Shown piece by piece: positions 17,846-25,782 of a stretch of DNA of 64,000 nt. Both the position numbers and the translations under genes were made by a program. Below the pieces are notes generated by a model. It was not told where the DNA came from. It searched no databases and saw only the letters and a program-made list of their open reading frames with translations. Origin of the DNA: Streptomyces sp. R33 (GTDB taxonomy: Bacteria > Actinomycetota > Actinomycetes > Streptomycetales > Streptomycetaceae); contig NZ_CP165727.1 in the NCBI RefSeq assembly GCF_041200175.1, forward strand, positions 6,933,501-6,997,500, read 5' to 3'. The number at the start of each line of letters is the position of its first letter. Positions within the stretch are counted from its first letter, which is position 1.

Positions 17846-17858
17846 TGACGTACCGTCA
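17846..17858. promoter_or_regulatory. Candidate operator 2 in divergent region
   Basis: TGACG-TAC-CGTCA is a perfect inverted repeat, 24 bases after the first palindrome and sharing TGAC half-site character with it. This pattern suits a TetR-type dimer. The regulator is not identified. Confidence 0.45.
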
Positions 17859-17931
17859 TATCCGCTCGAGCCGACGCCGCGCCCCGCGGCCCCGCACCCC
17901 CCGCGCCACCGCCCCGCCCAGGAGGTTTGCC

Positions 17932-19065
17932 ATGCCCGCGGACCGACCCGTACCCCTCGACGAATACCCCGTCCACCAGGCCCCGTTGTCGATGAAGCAC
18001 CTCGTCAGCGGCGACCGGAACGCCTACGACCGCTGCATCTTCCACGTCTTCGACCATGCCGGCCGGGCCGTCCTCATCCTCGGCCTCGGCGTGTACCCCA
18101 ACGCCGGGGTCATCGACGCCTACGCCACCCTGCGCACCGGAGACGAACTCCTCGCGGTCCGCGCCTCCGACGCCCTCACCGACGACCGCATGAACCTCTC
18201 CGTCGGCCCCCTGCGGATCGTCGTCGACGAACCCCTGAAGCGGATCACCCTCCAGTGCGACGCCGACCCCGCCGACCCCGCAGGGCTCTCGTACGACATC
18301 ACCTGGACCGCCGAATTCCCCGCCGTCTGGGAACCCCACCACGTCCAGCGGCGCGGCGACCGCCTCATGCTCGAAGGCCGCCGCTTCGTCCAGGCGGGCG
18401 GCGTCACCGGCACCATCCGCGCCAAGGGCGAGCAGTACACCCTCAACGCCGCCGAGTGGACCGGCACCCGCGACCGCAGCTGGGGCGTGCGCCCCATACC
18501 CGGCGAGGACGGCGGCCGGGCCGCCGAGGAGTACCGGCCGGAGGGCTTCCACTGGCTCTGGATCCCGGTCCGCTTCGAGGACCGCTTCGTCATGGTCATC
18601 GCCCAGGAGGACGCCGACGGGCACCGCAGCCTGAACGAGGCCGTCCAGGTCTTCCCCGAGGACAGCGGCCGCCGCGACGTACAGCTCGGCTGGCCCCAGA
18701 CCGAGATCCGCTACCGCCCCGGCACCCGCCACCCCGAGAGCGCCGTCGTCCACCTCGCCGACCCGGCCCGCAAACCCCTCGAACTCGGCGTCGAGATCCT
18801 GGGCTCCTCCCCGCTCGCCGTCGGCGCCGGCTACCCGCCCGCCGCCGACTGGCAGCACGGCACCTGGCAGGGCCGCGGCTGGGCCGACCGCCGCGTCTAC
18901 GACCTCTCCGACCCCGCCGCCCACCCCATGGCCGCCTTCGGCGTCACCGACCACTCCGCCCGCTTCACCCTCGACGGCCGCACCGGCTTCGGCATTTTCG
19001 AGCACGGCAGCTTCGGCCGCCACGACCCGAGCGGCTTCACCGACTACGGCTCGGTGGCCCCGTAG
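17932..19065 (+). CDS. Conserved hypothetical protein, beta-rich, next to a phosphotransferase
   Basis: This 377-residue soluble protein has no signal peptide or membrane segment and is rich in beta-strand-like stretches with many Trp and Asp (for example GFHWLWIPVRFEDRFVMVIAQED). Similar proteins often sit beside APH-type phosphotransferases in actinobacteria, as here (42-bp gap to the next gene). An enzyme related to lipid or steroid metabolism is conceivable given the acyl-CoA dehydrogenase and phyH neighbours, but nothing in the sequence proves it. The start is firm: AGGAGG at 17920-17925 precedes the ATG. Confidence 0.85.
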   Translation: MPADRPVPLDEYPVHQAPLSMKHLVSGDRNAYDRCIFHVFDHAGRAVLILGLGVYPNAGVIDAYATLRTGDELLAVRASDALTDDRMNLSVGPLRIVVDEPLKRITLQCDADPADPAGLSYDITWTAEFPAVWEPHHVQRRGDRLMLEGRRFVQAGGVTGTIRAKGEQYTLNAAEWTGTRDRSWGVRPIPGEDGGRAAEEYRPEGFHWLWIPVRFEDRFVMVIAQEDADGHRSLNEAVQVFPEDSGRRDVQLGWPQTEIRYRPGTRHPESAVVHLADPARKPLELGVEILGSSPLAVGAGYPPAADWQHGTWQGRGWADRRVYDLSDPAAHPMAAFGVTDHSARFTLDGRTGFGIFEHGSFGRHDPSGFTDYGSVAP

Positions 19066-19107
19066 CAACGCCCCCGTACGAGAAGCCAGCAGAAGGAAGG
19101 GGAAGTC

Positions 19108-20208
19108 ATGGCAGCACCGGCACCACGCCCGCGCACCTCCACCCGCGAACCCGAGGAACTCCGCCGGCGCCTCGCCGCATGGCTCGACGCCGAGCTCCCC
19201 GGCGCGAAGATCACAGGCGTCTCCGTCCCCGGATCCAACGGCATGTCCAGCGAGACCCTGCTCTTCGACATCGAGCACCCCGACACCCCGGTCCGCGCCT
19301 GCGCCCTGCGCCTCGCCGCCGACCCGGCCGCCTACAGCGTGTTCCCCACGTACGACATGCCCCGCCAGCACCGCGTGATGAGCCTGGTCGCCGACCACAC
19401 CGACCTGCCCGTCCCGCGCGTGCTGTGGCTGGAACAGGACCCCGGCCCGCTCGGGGCGCCGTTCTTCGTCATGGCCCGCGCCGAAGGCCGGGTCCCGCCC
19501 GACGTCATGCCCTACACGTACGAGGGAAACTGGCTGCACGCCGCGAGCGACTCCGAACGCGCCGTACTCCAGGAGGCCAGCATCTCGCTGCTGGCCCGGC
19601 TGCACGACCAGTTCCCCGCCAAGGAGGCCGAGTTCCTCCTCCCCGAGGGCACGGGCAGCCCGCTGCGCCGGCACGTCGACGCCCAACGCGCCTACTACGC
19701 CTGGGTGGTCGACGGACTCGCGCCGTCACCGCTGCTGGAGCGGGCCTTCGACCGGCTGGAGGAGCTGTGGCCCGCCGACGAGGGCCCCGCCGTCCTCAAC
19801 TGGGGCGACGCCCGCATCGGCAACGTCGTCTACGAAGCCGACGGCTTCCGGCCGGTGGCCGTACTGGACTGGGAGATGGCCGCGTACGCCCCCCGCGAGG
19901 TCGACCTCGGCTGGACCGTCTACCTGCACCGCTTCTTCCAGGACCTGACCGTCGGCTTCGGCCAGAGCGGCCTGCCGGACTTCCTGCGCCGCGCCGACCT
20001 GGAGCGCCGGTACGCCGAACTCACCGGCCACAGCCCGCGGGACATGGAGTTCCACACCCTGTATGCCGCCCTGCGGCACGGGATCGTGATGCTGCGGATC
20101 GCCTACCGGCAGGCGTACTTCGGGGAGGTCGAGGTCCCCGCGGACCCGGACGGCCTGATCCTGCACCACGCCAGCCTCGCGGCGATGGTGCAGGGCACGT
20201 ACTGGTAG
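19108..20208 (+). CDS. APH-type phosphotransferase family protein
   Basis: This 366-residue protein has the aminoglycoside phosphotransferase/choline-kinase fold, like the ACAD10 N-terminal domain. The catalytic loop reads LNWGDARIGN, with Asp and Asn kept but Trp-Gly in place of the usual His-Gly. The metal motif is VAVLDWEMA. Such proteins in actinobacteria usually act on metabolites, not antibiotics. The ATG follows GGAAGGGGAAG. It is likely cotranscribed with the preceding gene. Confidence 0.85.
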   Translation: MAAPAPRPRTSTREPEELRRRLAAWLDAELPGAKITGVSVPGSNGMSSETLLFDIEHPDTPVRACALRLAADPAAYSVFPTYDMPRQHRVMSLVADHTDLPVPRVLWLEQDPGPLGAPFFVMARAEGRVPPDVMPYTYEGNWLHAASDSERAVLQEASISLLARLHDQFPAKEAEFLLPEGTGSPLRRHVDAQRAYYAWVVDGLAPSPLLERAFDRLEELWPADEGPAVLNWGDARIGNVVYEADGFRPVAVLDWEMAAYAPREVDLGWTVYLHRFFQDLTVGFGQSGLPDFLRRADLERRYAELTGHSPRDMEFHTLYAALRHGIVMLRIAYRQAYFGEVEVPADPDGLILHHASLAAMVQGTYW

Positions 20209-20279
20209 ATCCGGCAGATCCGGCAGATCCGGACCATCCGGCGGATCCCGATCCGCGGCGGATCCGGCCGGGAAAGTCC

Positions 20280-20723
20280 TCAGGCCGCCTGCGCGTGCTG
20301 CCGCATCTGCGGCAGCAGCGTCGGCGCCGGCATCCGCACGGGACGCGAACCGGGACCGCCGACGTGCGAGAAGGGCTGCGTCCGCCAGTCCAGACCCTGC
20401 GGCAGGTCCAGCAGGACCACCTCGAGCTCCTGGGGCTCCTCGAGGCCCCTGCCCACGGTCGGCAGCGCCTCGGACGCCGGGCGGCCCGTGCCCGCGCACA
20501 CCGTGAGCCCGAACGGGTTCCACGGGGTCAGGCAGAGCGCGTGCTCCGGCAGGTACTCCTCGTCCGCGACGAGGGCGATCGACTGGCCGCAGTCGGGGCA
20601 GATCGCGTGGTGGATCTCGAAACCGTCGACGTCTTCGAGGTACTCCCCGTCGTCCGGGTACCCGGTTTCGTCGAATTCCGCGGGCTCCGGTGCGGTGCGA
20701 CCGGCACGCTTGGTGTTCAGCAT
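20280..20723 (-). CDS. Hypothetical protein with CPDCG zinc-ribbon-like knuckle
   Basis: This 147-residue acidic protein has an isolated CPDCG motif (about residue 47-51) and further cysteines in LCLTPWNPFGLTVCAG, possibly a zinc ribbon. The C-terminus is basic and glutamine-rich. The start is set by a GGGGGAG site before ATG 20723. It diverges from an Lrp-type regulator gene. The 70-bp gap to the convergent phosphotransferase gene holds three tandem AGATCCGGC copies. The function is unknown. Confidence 0.7.
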   Translation of the reverse strand: MLNTKRAGRTAPEPAEFDETGYPDDGEYLEDVDGFEIHHAICPDCGQSIALVADEEYLPEHALCLTPWNPFGLTVCAGTGRPASEALPTVGRGLEEPQELEVVLLDLPQGLDWRTQPFSHVGGPGSRPVRMPAPTLLPQMRQHAQAA

Positions 20724-20931
20724 GGTTGTACTCCCCCTTGGGTGGGCCGGGCGGGCAGGTTCTGCGGCCTCGGCCACACGAAGCACTTCCCGCCGCGCGG
20801 CACGAGTAACCACAACATCCCGGCGTACGCCTGCATACCCTTGTGGCCTTGGTCACATGCCCGCCGCAGGTGCCACTTGTACGTGGACAGCACTGTGCCT
20901 GAAGCGCCCTTGGGCCTTAGGTTGAGCGGCT

Positions 20932-21381
20932 ATGAGCGCAATGGAGGAGCTGGACCGCCAGATCGTGGATCTGCTCGTGCGGGACGGGCGGATGAGCTAC
21001 ACGGACCTGGGCAAGGCCACCGGACTGTCCACATCGGCCGTCCACCAGCGAGTACGCCGTCTGGAACAGCGCGGGGTGATCCGCGGGTACGCGGCCGTCG
21101 TCGATCCCGAAGCCGTCGGCCTGCCCCTGACGGCCTTCATCTCGGTGAAGCCCTTCGACCCGAGCGCGCCGGACGACATCGCGGACCGGCTGGCCGGCGT
21201 ACCGGAGATCGAGGCCTGCCACAGCGTCGCCGGCGACGAGAACTACATCCTGAAGGTCCGCGTCGCGACCCCGCTGGAGCTGGAGGACCTCCTGGGCCGC
21301 CTGCGCGCCCTCGCCCACGTCTCGACCCGCACGACGGTGGTCCTCTCCACCCCGTACGAGGCCCGCCCGCCCCGCGTGTGA
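20932..21381 (+). CDS. Lrp/AsnC-family transcriptional regulator
   Basis: This 149-residue protein has an N-terminal winged helix (LDRQIVDLLVRDGRMSYTDLGKATGLSTSAVHQRVRRLEQRGVI read continuously) and a C-terminal RAM ligand domain (about residues 70-145, SVAGDENYILKVRV). Such proteins sense amino acids and form octamers. Two in-frame ATGs (20932 and 20941) are possible starts and no clear Shine-Dalgarno precedes either; a leaderless message is possible. The target could be the divergent gene or the amidohydrolase downstream. Confidence 0.93.
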   Translation: MSAMEELDRQIVDLLVRDGRMSYTDLGKATGLSTSAVHQRVRRLEQRGVIRGYAAVVDPEAVGLPLTAFISVKPFDPSAPDDIADRLAGVPEIEACHSVAGDENYILKVRVATPLELEDLLGRLRALAHVSTRTTVVLSTPYEARPPRV

Positions 21382-21448
21382 CGCCTTTTCCGCCGCGCCC
21401 CGCGGGGGCGCGGTCGAGGCGGGGCACCGGACCCGCGAAACTGAGGGC

Positions 21449-23083
21449 ATGACTGACCGCACCGCCAGCTCCGTCGACGCCGCCGGCGCCCCCGCATCCG
21501 AACGGACCGTCCTCCTCCGCGGGGGCGAGGTACACAGCCCCGCCGACCCCTTCGCCACCGCGATGGTCGTCGAGCGGGGACACATCGCCTGGGTCGGCTC
21601 CGAAGGCGCCGCCGACGCCTTCGCACAGGGCGTCGACGAGGTCGTCGACCTCGGCGGGGCGCTCGTCACCCCCGCCTTCACCGACGCGCACGTCCACACC
21701 ACCTCCGCCGGCCTCGCCCTCACCGGCCTGGACCTCACCGGCGCCGCCTCCCTCTCCGACGCCCTCGGCCTCGTCCGCGCGTACGCCGAGCGCCGCCCCG
21801 CCGACCGGGTGCTCCTCGGCCACGGATGGGACGCCTCCCGGTGGCCCGAGCGCCGCGCGCCCCGCCGCGAGGAGCTCGACGAGGCCGCCGGCGGCCGGCC
21901 GCTCTACCTCAGCCGCATCGACGTGCACTCCGCCGTGGCCACCACCGCCCTGCTGGACCTCGTCCCGGCCGTCTCCGTCCGCGGCGACGAGCCGCTGACC
22001 CGCGACGACCACCACGCCGTCCGCAGGGCCGCGCTCGCCGCCGTCACCCCCGCCCAGCGCGCCGAGGCCCAGCGGGCCGCCCTCGACCGGGCCGCCTCCC
22101 TCGGCATCGGCTCCGTCCACGAGTGCGGCGGGCCCGACATCTCCTCCGCCGAGGACTTCGCGGACCTCCTCAACCTCGCCCGGGAAAGGCCCGGACCGCG
22201 CGTCTTCGGGTACTGGGCGGACCGGGACCTCGAACAGGCCAAGGCGCTCGGCGCCATCGGCGCCGCCGGCGACCTCTTCGTGGACGGAGCCCTCGGCTCC
22301 CACACCGCGTGCCTGCACGCCCCGTACACCGACGCGGGCCACACCGGCACCGGCTACCTCGACGCCGCCGAGGTGGCCGAGCACGTAGCCGCCTGCACCG
22401 AGGCGGGCCTGCAGGCCGGTTTCCACGCCATCGGCGACGCAGCCCTCACCGCCGTCGTCGAGGGCGTGCGCGCCGCCGCGGAAAAGGTCGGCCTGGCCCG
22501 CATCCGCGCCGCCCGGCACCGCGTCGAGCACGCCGAGATGATGACCCCCGCCACCATCGCCGCCTTCGCGGACCTCGGCCTCACCGCCTCCGTGCAGCCC
22601 GCCTTCGACGCCGCCTGGGGCGGCGAGGACGGCATGTACGCCGACCGGCTCGGCGCGGAGCGCGCCCGTACCCTCAACCCCTTCGCCGCACTGCTCAAGG
22701 CCGGTGTGCCCCTCGCCTTCGGCTCCGACGCCCCGGTCACCCCGTTCGACCCCTGGGGCACCGTCAGGGCGGCCGCCTTCCACCGCACCCCCGAGCACCG
22801 GATCTCCGTCCGGGCCGCCTTCACGGCCCACACCCGGGGCGGCTGGCGGGCCCTGGGCCGCGACGGCGCGGGCGTGCTGGTGCCCGGCGCCCCCGCCGAC
22901 TACGCGCTCTGGGAGACCGCCGAACTGGTGGTCCAGGCCCCCGACGACCGGGTCGCCCGCTGGTCCACGGACCCCCGTTCCGGGACCCCCGGACTGCCCG
23001 ACCTGACCCCCGGCAGGGAACTGCCGGTGTGCCTCGCCACGGTCGTCGGCGGGCGGGAGGTATTCGTACGGCCACAGGGGTGA
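21449..23083 (+). CDS. YtcJ-like metal-dependent amidohydrolase
   Basis: This 544-residue amidohydrolase of the YtcJ/exoenzyme-regulatory-protein type has N-terminal beta-domain residues, then the metal motif TDAHVHTTSAGL. Later ligands are in GFHAIGDAAL and RHRVEHAEM and the Asp in FGSDAPVTPFDPW. The family hydrolyses amide or ester bonds in small molecules; the substrate is unknown. It begins 67 bases after the Lrp gene, which may regulate it. A strong nested hairpin follows the stop. Confidence 0.88.
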   Translation: MTDRTASSVDAAGAPASERTVLLRGGEVHSPADPFATAMVVERGHIAWVGSEGAADAFAQGVDEVVDLGGALVTPAFTDAHVHTTSAGLALTGLDLTGAASLSDALGLVRAYAERRPADRVLLGHGWDASRWPERRAPRREELDEAAGGRPLYLSRIDVHSAVATTALLDLVPAVSVRGDEPLTRDDHHAVRRAALAAVTPAQRAEAQRAALDRAASLGIGSVHECGGPDISSAEDFADLLNLARERPGPRVFGYWADRDLEQAKALGAIGAAGDLFVDGALGSHTACLHAPYTDAGHTGTGYLDAAEVAEHVAACTEAGLQAGFHAIGDAALTAVVEGVRAAAEKVGLARIRAARHRVEHAEMMTPATIAAFADLGLTASVQPAFDAAWGGEDGMYADRLGAERARTLNPFAALLKAGVPLAFGSDAPVTPFDPWGTVRAAAFHRTPEHRISVRAAFTAHTRGGWRALGRDGAGVLVPGAPADYALWETAELVVQAPDDRVARWSTDPRSGTPGLPDLTPGRELPVCLATVVGGREVFVRPQG

Positions 23084-23100
23084 TCCGGTCGGCCTCGGTT

Positions 23101-23160
23101 CGGTACGGGCGCTCGGACCCGGATAAGTTCGGCCGGGTCCACCACCGGACGTCCGTACCG
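23101..23160 (+). terminator. Nested hairpin after the amidohydrolase gene
   Basis: The outer stem is CGGTACGG (23101-23108) with CCGTACCG (23153-23160); the inner stem is GGACCCGG (23115-23122) with CCGGGTCC (23133-23140). All four arms are perfect. It starts 17 bases past the stop codon. The remainder of the 329-bp gap holds the dispersed element at 23220-23258, a GCCCC/GGGGC mini-hairpin, and presumably the ppm1 promoter. Confidence 0.65.
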
Positions 23161-23219
23161 GGCGGATCCGTCTGCTCAGCGCGCCCGCGCCTCGGGGGCG
23201 AGGGAAGGTTTCGTCGGGA

Positions 23220-23258
23220 TGGGGGTCCCCCCTGCTCCGAAGGGAGCTCGGGGGAGGG
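23220..23258. repeat. Dispersed Streptomyces GGGGGTCCCCC...GGGGGAGG element
   Basis: TGGGGGTCCCCCCTGCTCC followed by GAAGGGAGCTCGGGGGAGGG is a degenerate copy of an intergenic palindrome common across Streptomyces. A relative is at 16731-16763. Confidence 0.5.
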
Positions 23259-23412
23259 TGGCCCCGCGTCGGGGCCCTGCGGTCCAGTAGACAACGGTCA
23301 CGGAGACCCGCAGCCAGCGGGAGCCTGACCGGCCCGAAGGACCGCGGGCCCCGACCACTGTTCTAAAGTCATCCTCTGTGACAGGACGTACAAGAACACG
23401 AAGGCGGACTCA

Positions 23413-24306
23413 GTGAGCGACGGCGGACAGCGAGGCCACGGACCGCTCGGCACGGCCTTGGTGATCATTCCGACCTTCAACGAGGCGGAGAACATCGGGC
23501 CGATCGTCGCCCGCGTGCGCGCGGCGGTGCCCGAGGCGCACATCCTGGTCGCGGACGACAACAGCCCCGACGGCACCGGCAAGCTCGCCGACGAGCTGGC
23601 GGCCGGCGACGACCACGTGCACGTCCTGCACCGCAGGGGCAAGGAGGGCCTCGGCGCCGCCTACCTGGCGGGCTTCGCCTGGGGCCTGGAGCGCGACTAC
23701 GGCGTGCTCGTCGAGATGGACGCCGACGGCTCCCACCAGCCGGAGGAGCTGCCGCGGCTGCTCACCGCGCTGGCCGGCGCCGACCTCGTGCTGGGCTCGC
23801 GCTGGGTGCCGGGCGGCCGGGTGGTCAACTGGCCCAAGAGCCGCGAGTTCCTCTCCCGCGGCGGCTCGACGTACTCGCGGCTGATGCTGGACGTCCCGAT
23901 CCGCGACGTGACGGGCGGCTACCGCGCCTTCCGCCGCGAGACCCTGGAGGGGCTGGGCCTCGACGAGGTGGCCTCTGCGGGTTACTGCTTCCAGGTCGAC
24001 CTGGCCCGCCGGGCCGTGCGCCAGGGCTTCCGGGTCGTCGAGGTGCCCATCACGTTCGTCGAGCGTGAGTTCGGCGACAGCAAGATGAGCAGGGACATCG
24101 TCGTGGAGGCCCTGTGGCGGGTCACCCAGTGGGGGCTCAAGGCCCACGCGGCGAAGCTGACCGGCCAGGACAAGCCCAAGGGCACGGACAAGGGCTCGGA
24201 CAAGGGCACGGACAACGGCTCGGACAAGGGCACGGACAACGGCTCGGACAAGGGCACGGACAACGGCTCGGACACGGGCTCGGACAAGGGCGGGAACCGC
24301 GCCTGA
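23413..24306 (+). CDS. ppm1: Polyprenol monophosphomannose synthase (DPM1-like GT2)
   Basis: This GT-A glycosyltransferase transfers mannose from GDP-mannose to polyprenyl phosphate, feeding extracytoplasmic protein O-mannosylation. It has 297 residues with the DPM1 signatures VIIPTFNEAENIGPIV, the DAD-like metal site VEMDADGSHQPEELP, and DVTGGYRAFRRETL. It lacks the C-terminal transmembrane or Lnt domain fused to it in mycobacteria, as in S. coelicolor Ppm1. The last 45 residues are an odd repetitive tail of KGTDNGSD units. It starts at GTG 23413. Confidence 0.92.
   Translation: MSDGGQRGHGPLGTALVIIPTFNEAENIGPIVARVRAAVPEAHILVADDNSPDGTGKLADELAAGDDHVHVLHRRGKEGLGAAYLAGFAWGLERDYGVLVEMDADGSHQPEELPRLLTALAGADLVLGSRWVPGGRVVNWPKSREFLSRGGSTYSRLMLDVPIRDVTGGYRAFRRETLEGLGLDEVASAGYCFQVDLARRAVRQGFRVVEVPITFVEREFGDSKMSRDIVVEALWRVTQWGLKAHAAKLTGQDKPKGTDKGSDKGTDNGSDKGTDNGSDKGTDNGSDTGSDKGGNRA
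24178..24291 (+). repeat. In-frame tandem repeats encoding the Ppm1 C-terminal tail
   Basis: About nine 12-bp units (AAGGGCACGGAC, AACGGCTCGGAC and variants), arranged mainly as a 24-bp period, encode KGTDKGSD/KGTDNGSD repeats. The unit count should vary between strains. Confidence 0.8.
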
Positions 24307-24387
24307 CGGGTACCCGGCGCCCCTTAGGGGATGTCCGGTACCTCCGGCTGAGGTCGCTTTTACGCCGCCCCAGGCACACTGGGTGTC

Positions 24388-24963
24388 ATGACGACCGGCG
24401 TTCCCCTCTCGACGGCCCCCCGGCGGCGTTCGCGCGCCCGCACGTTCCTCCCCCTGGCGGTCGCCGCCTGGCTGGTCCTGGAGATCTGGCTGCTCAGCCT
24501 GGTCGCCGGCACGGCCGGCGGGCTGACCGTCGCCGCGCTGCTCGCGGGTGGAATCGTGCTCGGCGTCGTGGTCATCAAGCGGGCCGGGCGGCGCGCCTTC
24601 AAGAACCTGACGACCACCTTCCAGCAGGCTCAGCAGGGGCAGCAGCCCACCCCGCAGCAGCCGGGCAGCGGCAACGGCCTCACGATGCTGGCCGGCCTGC
24701 TCCTGATCCTGCCGGGACTCGTCTCCGACGTGGTCGGTCTGCTCTGCCTGCTCCCGCCCGTCCGGGCGTGGATCGGCCGCCGGGTCGCGGGCTCCCTGGA
24801 GCGCAAGATGGCCACGGCCCCGGCCGGCAGTTTCGGCGACGCCTTCCAGCAGGCCCGCATCCACTACCCCGACGGCAAGGTCGTCCAGGGCGAGGTCATC
24901 CGCGAGGACGAGCCCCGGCAGCCCGGCCCGGACGCCGGGTACCGGCCGCCGCTGGCGCCCTGA
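24388..24963 (+). CDS. fxsA: FxsA-family membrane protein
   Basis: This 191-residue FxsA/UPF0716 protein has two N-terminal hydrophobic segments (about residues 15-60), a central one (LAGLLLILPGLVSDVVGLLCLLPP, the family hallmark), and a cytosolic C-terminal region. In E. coli, FxsA relieves phage exclusion; its role in actinobacteria is unknown. It follows ppm1 by 81 bases on the same strand and converges on rbpA over a near-perfect terminator. Confidence 0.9.
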   Translation: MTTGVPLSTAPRRRSRARTFLPLAVAAWLVLEIWLLSLVAGTAGGLTVAALLAGGIVLGVVVIKRAGRRAFKNLTTTFQQAQQGQQPTPQQPGSGNGLTMLAGLLLILPGLVSDVVGLLCLLPPVRAWIGRRVAGSLERKMATAPAGSFGDAFQQARIHYPDGKVVQGEVIREDEPRQPGPDAGYRPPLAP

Positions 24964-25016
24964 GCCCCGTACGGCACAGGCCGTACCGGCATCCGGCGCA
25001 GCCGGGCCGTAGACGC

Positions 25017-25069
25017 AACGAAGCCGAGGGCCCCTGCCACAGTTCGTGGCAGGGGCCCTCGGCTTCGTT
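25017..25069. terminator. Perfect 24-bp bidirectional terminator
   Basis: Bases 25017-25040 pair with 25046-25069 without a mismatch around a five-base AGTTC loop. It sits between the convergent fxsA and rbpA genes. The stem ends in AACGAA/TTCGTT, giving a short T-rich run on either strand. Confidence 0.9.
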
Positions 25070-25084
25070 CTCCGTGTCCGGCTG

Positions 25085-25459
25085 TCAGGCGGACTTGCGG
25101 CTGTCCCGCGGATGCACGGCAATGTTCATGGCGCCGGAACGCAGGACCGCCAGCCTCTCGGCCAGCACTTCCTCCAGTTCCTCGCGGGTGCGCCGCTCCA
25201 TGAGCATGTCCCAGTGCGTTCGCGCAGGCTTGCCCTTCTTCTCTTCGGGCCCGTCCCCGTCCACCAGGAGTGCCATGGCGCCGCACGCCTTGCACTCCCA
25301 CTCCGGCGGAATCTCTGCCTCAACCGAGAACGGCATCTCAAATCGATGTCCGTTCTGGCATGCGTACTCCACCGCCTGGCGCGGGGCCAGATCGATGCCG
25401 CGGTCCGTCTCGTAGCTGGTAACCACGAGCCGCGTACCGCGGAGAGCTCGCTCACTCAT
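25085..25459 (-). CDS. rbpA: RNA polymerase-binding protein RbpA
   Basis: RbpA is an actinobacterial general transcription factor that binds the sigma subunit and stabilises the open complex. The 124-residue protein matches well: an N-terminal tail (MSERALRGTRLVVTSYETDRG), the core domain with ACQNGHRFEMPF and PPEWECKACG (zinc-type cysteines), a basic linker (EEKKGKPARTHWDML) and the sigma-interaction helix RRTREELEEVLAERLAVLRSG. It is known to belong to the disulphide-stress regulon in S. coelicolor, and a matching SigR-type promoter is visible upstream. Confidence 0.96.
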   Translation of the reverse strand: MSERALRGTRLVVTSYETDRGIDLAPRQAVEYACQNGHRFEMPFSVEAEIPPEWECKACGAMALLVDGDGPEEKKGKPARTHWDMLMERRTREELEEVLAERLAVLRSGAMNIAVHPRDSRKSA

Positions 25460-25520
25460 GAATCGTGCCTCCCGGGCTTGTCGCCCACAGGACAGGTGTC
25501 GCTGTCGTCGTCATCCGGTC

Positions 25521-25547
25521 AACGTCCGGTCGGCGGTATAGATTCCC
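25521..25547 (-). promoter_or_regulatory. SigR-type promoter of rbpA
   Basis: On the minus strand the sequence reads GGGAAT (25547-25542), exactly 18 bases, then GTT (25523-25521). This fits the SigR consensus GGAAT-N18/19-GTT and lies 62 bases upstream of the rbpA start codon. Confidence 0.8.
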
Positions 25548-25610
25548 GCTCCGGGTGATGCGTCGCCCGTCGTGCCGCCCCTTGTTGTACCCACCAGTGC
25601 CCGTTTTGTC

Positions 25611-25628
25611 ACATCTGGCAGCAGATGT
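25611..25628. promoter_or_regulatory. Short palindrome upstream of rbpA
   Basis: ACATCTG-GCAG-CAGATGT lies in the 323-bp gap between the rbpA start and the end of the MFS gene. The gap is less GC-rich than its surroundings. No gene is evident in it. Confidence 0.35.
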
Positions 25629-25782
25629 CACCCAACGTCTTCACTTCTTCAGCGCGCAGTAACGGTCCCGCTGGCAGGCCAAAGGCGTACACTACCGGCC
25701 CTTCGCTTCAACGTCGAAATCCGTTCGGAATTCGTATGAAGATCCGGGCCGGATCCGCTGCCGGAGCGCCCGCCGGATCCGC

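Noticed and set aside
17691..21452. A 1253-residue plus-strand open frame
   Set aside because: It is an Arg/Pro-rich shadow running across three real genes in other frames and an opposite-strand gene.
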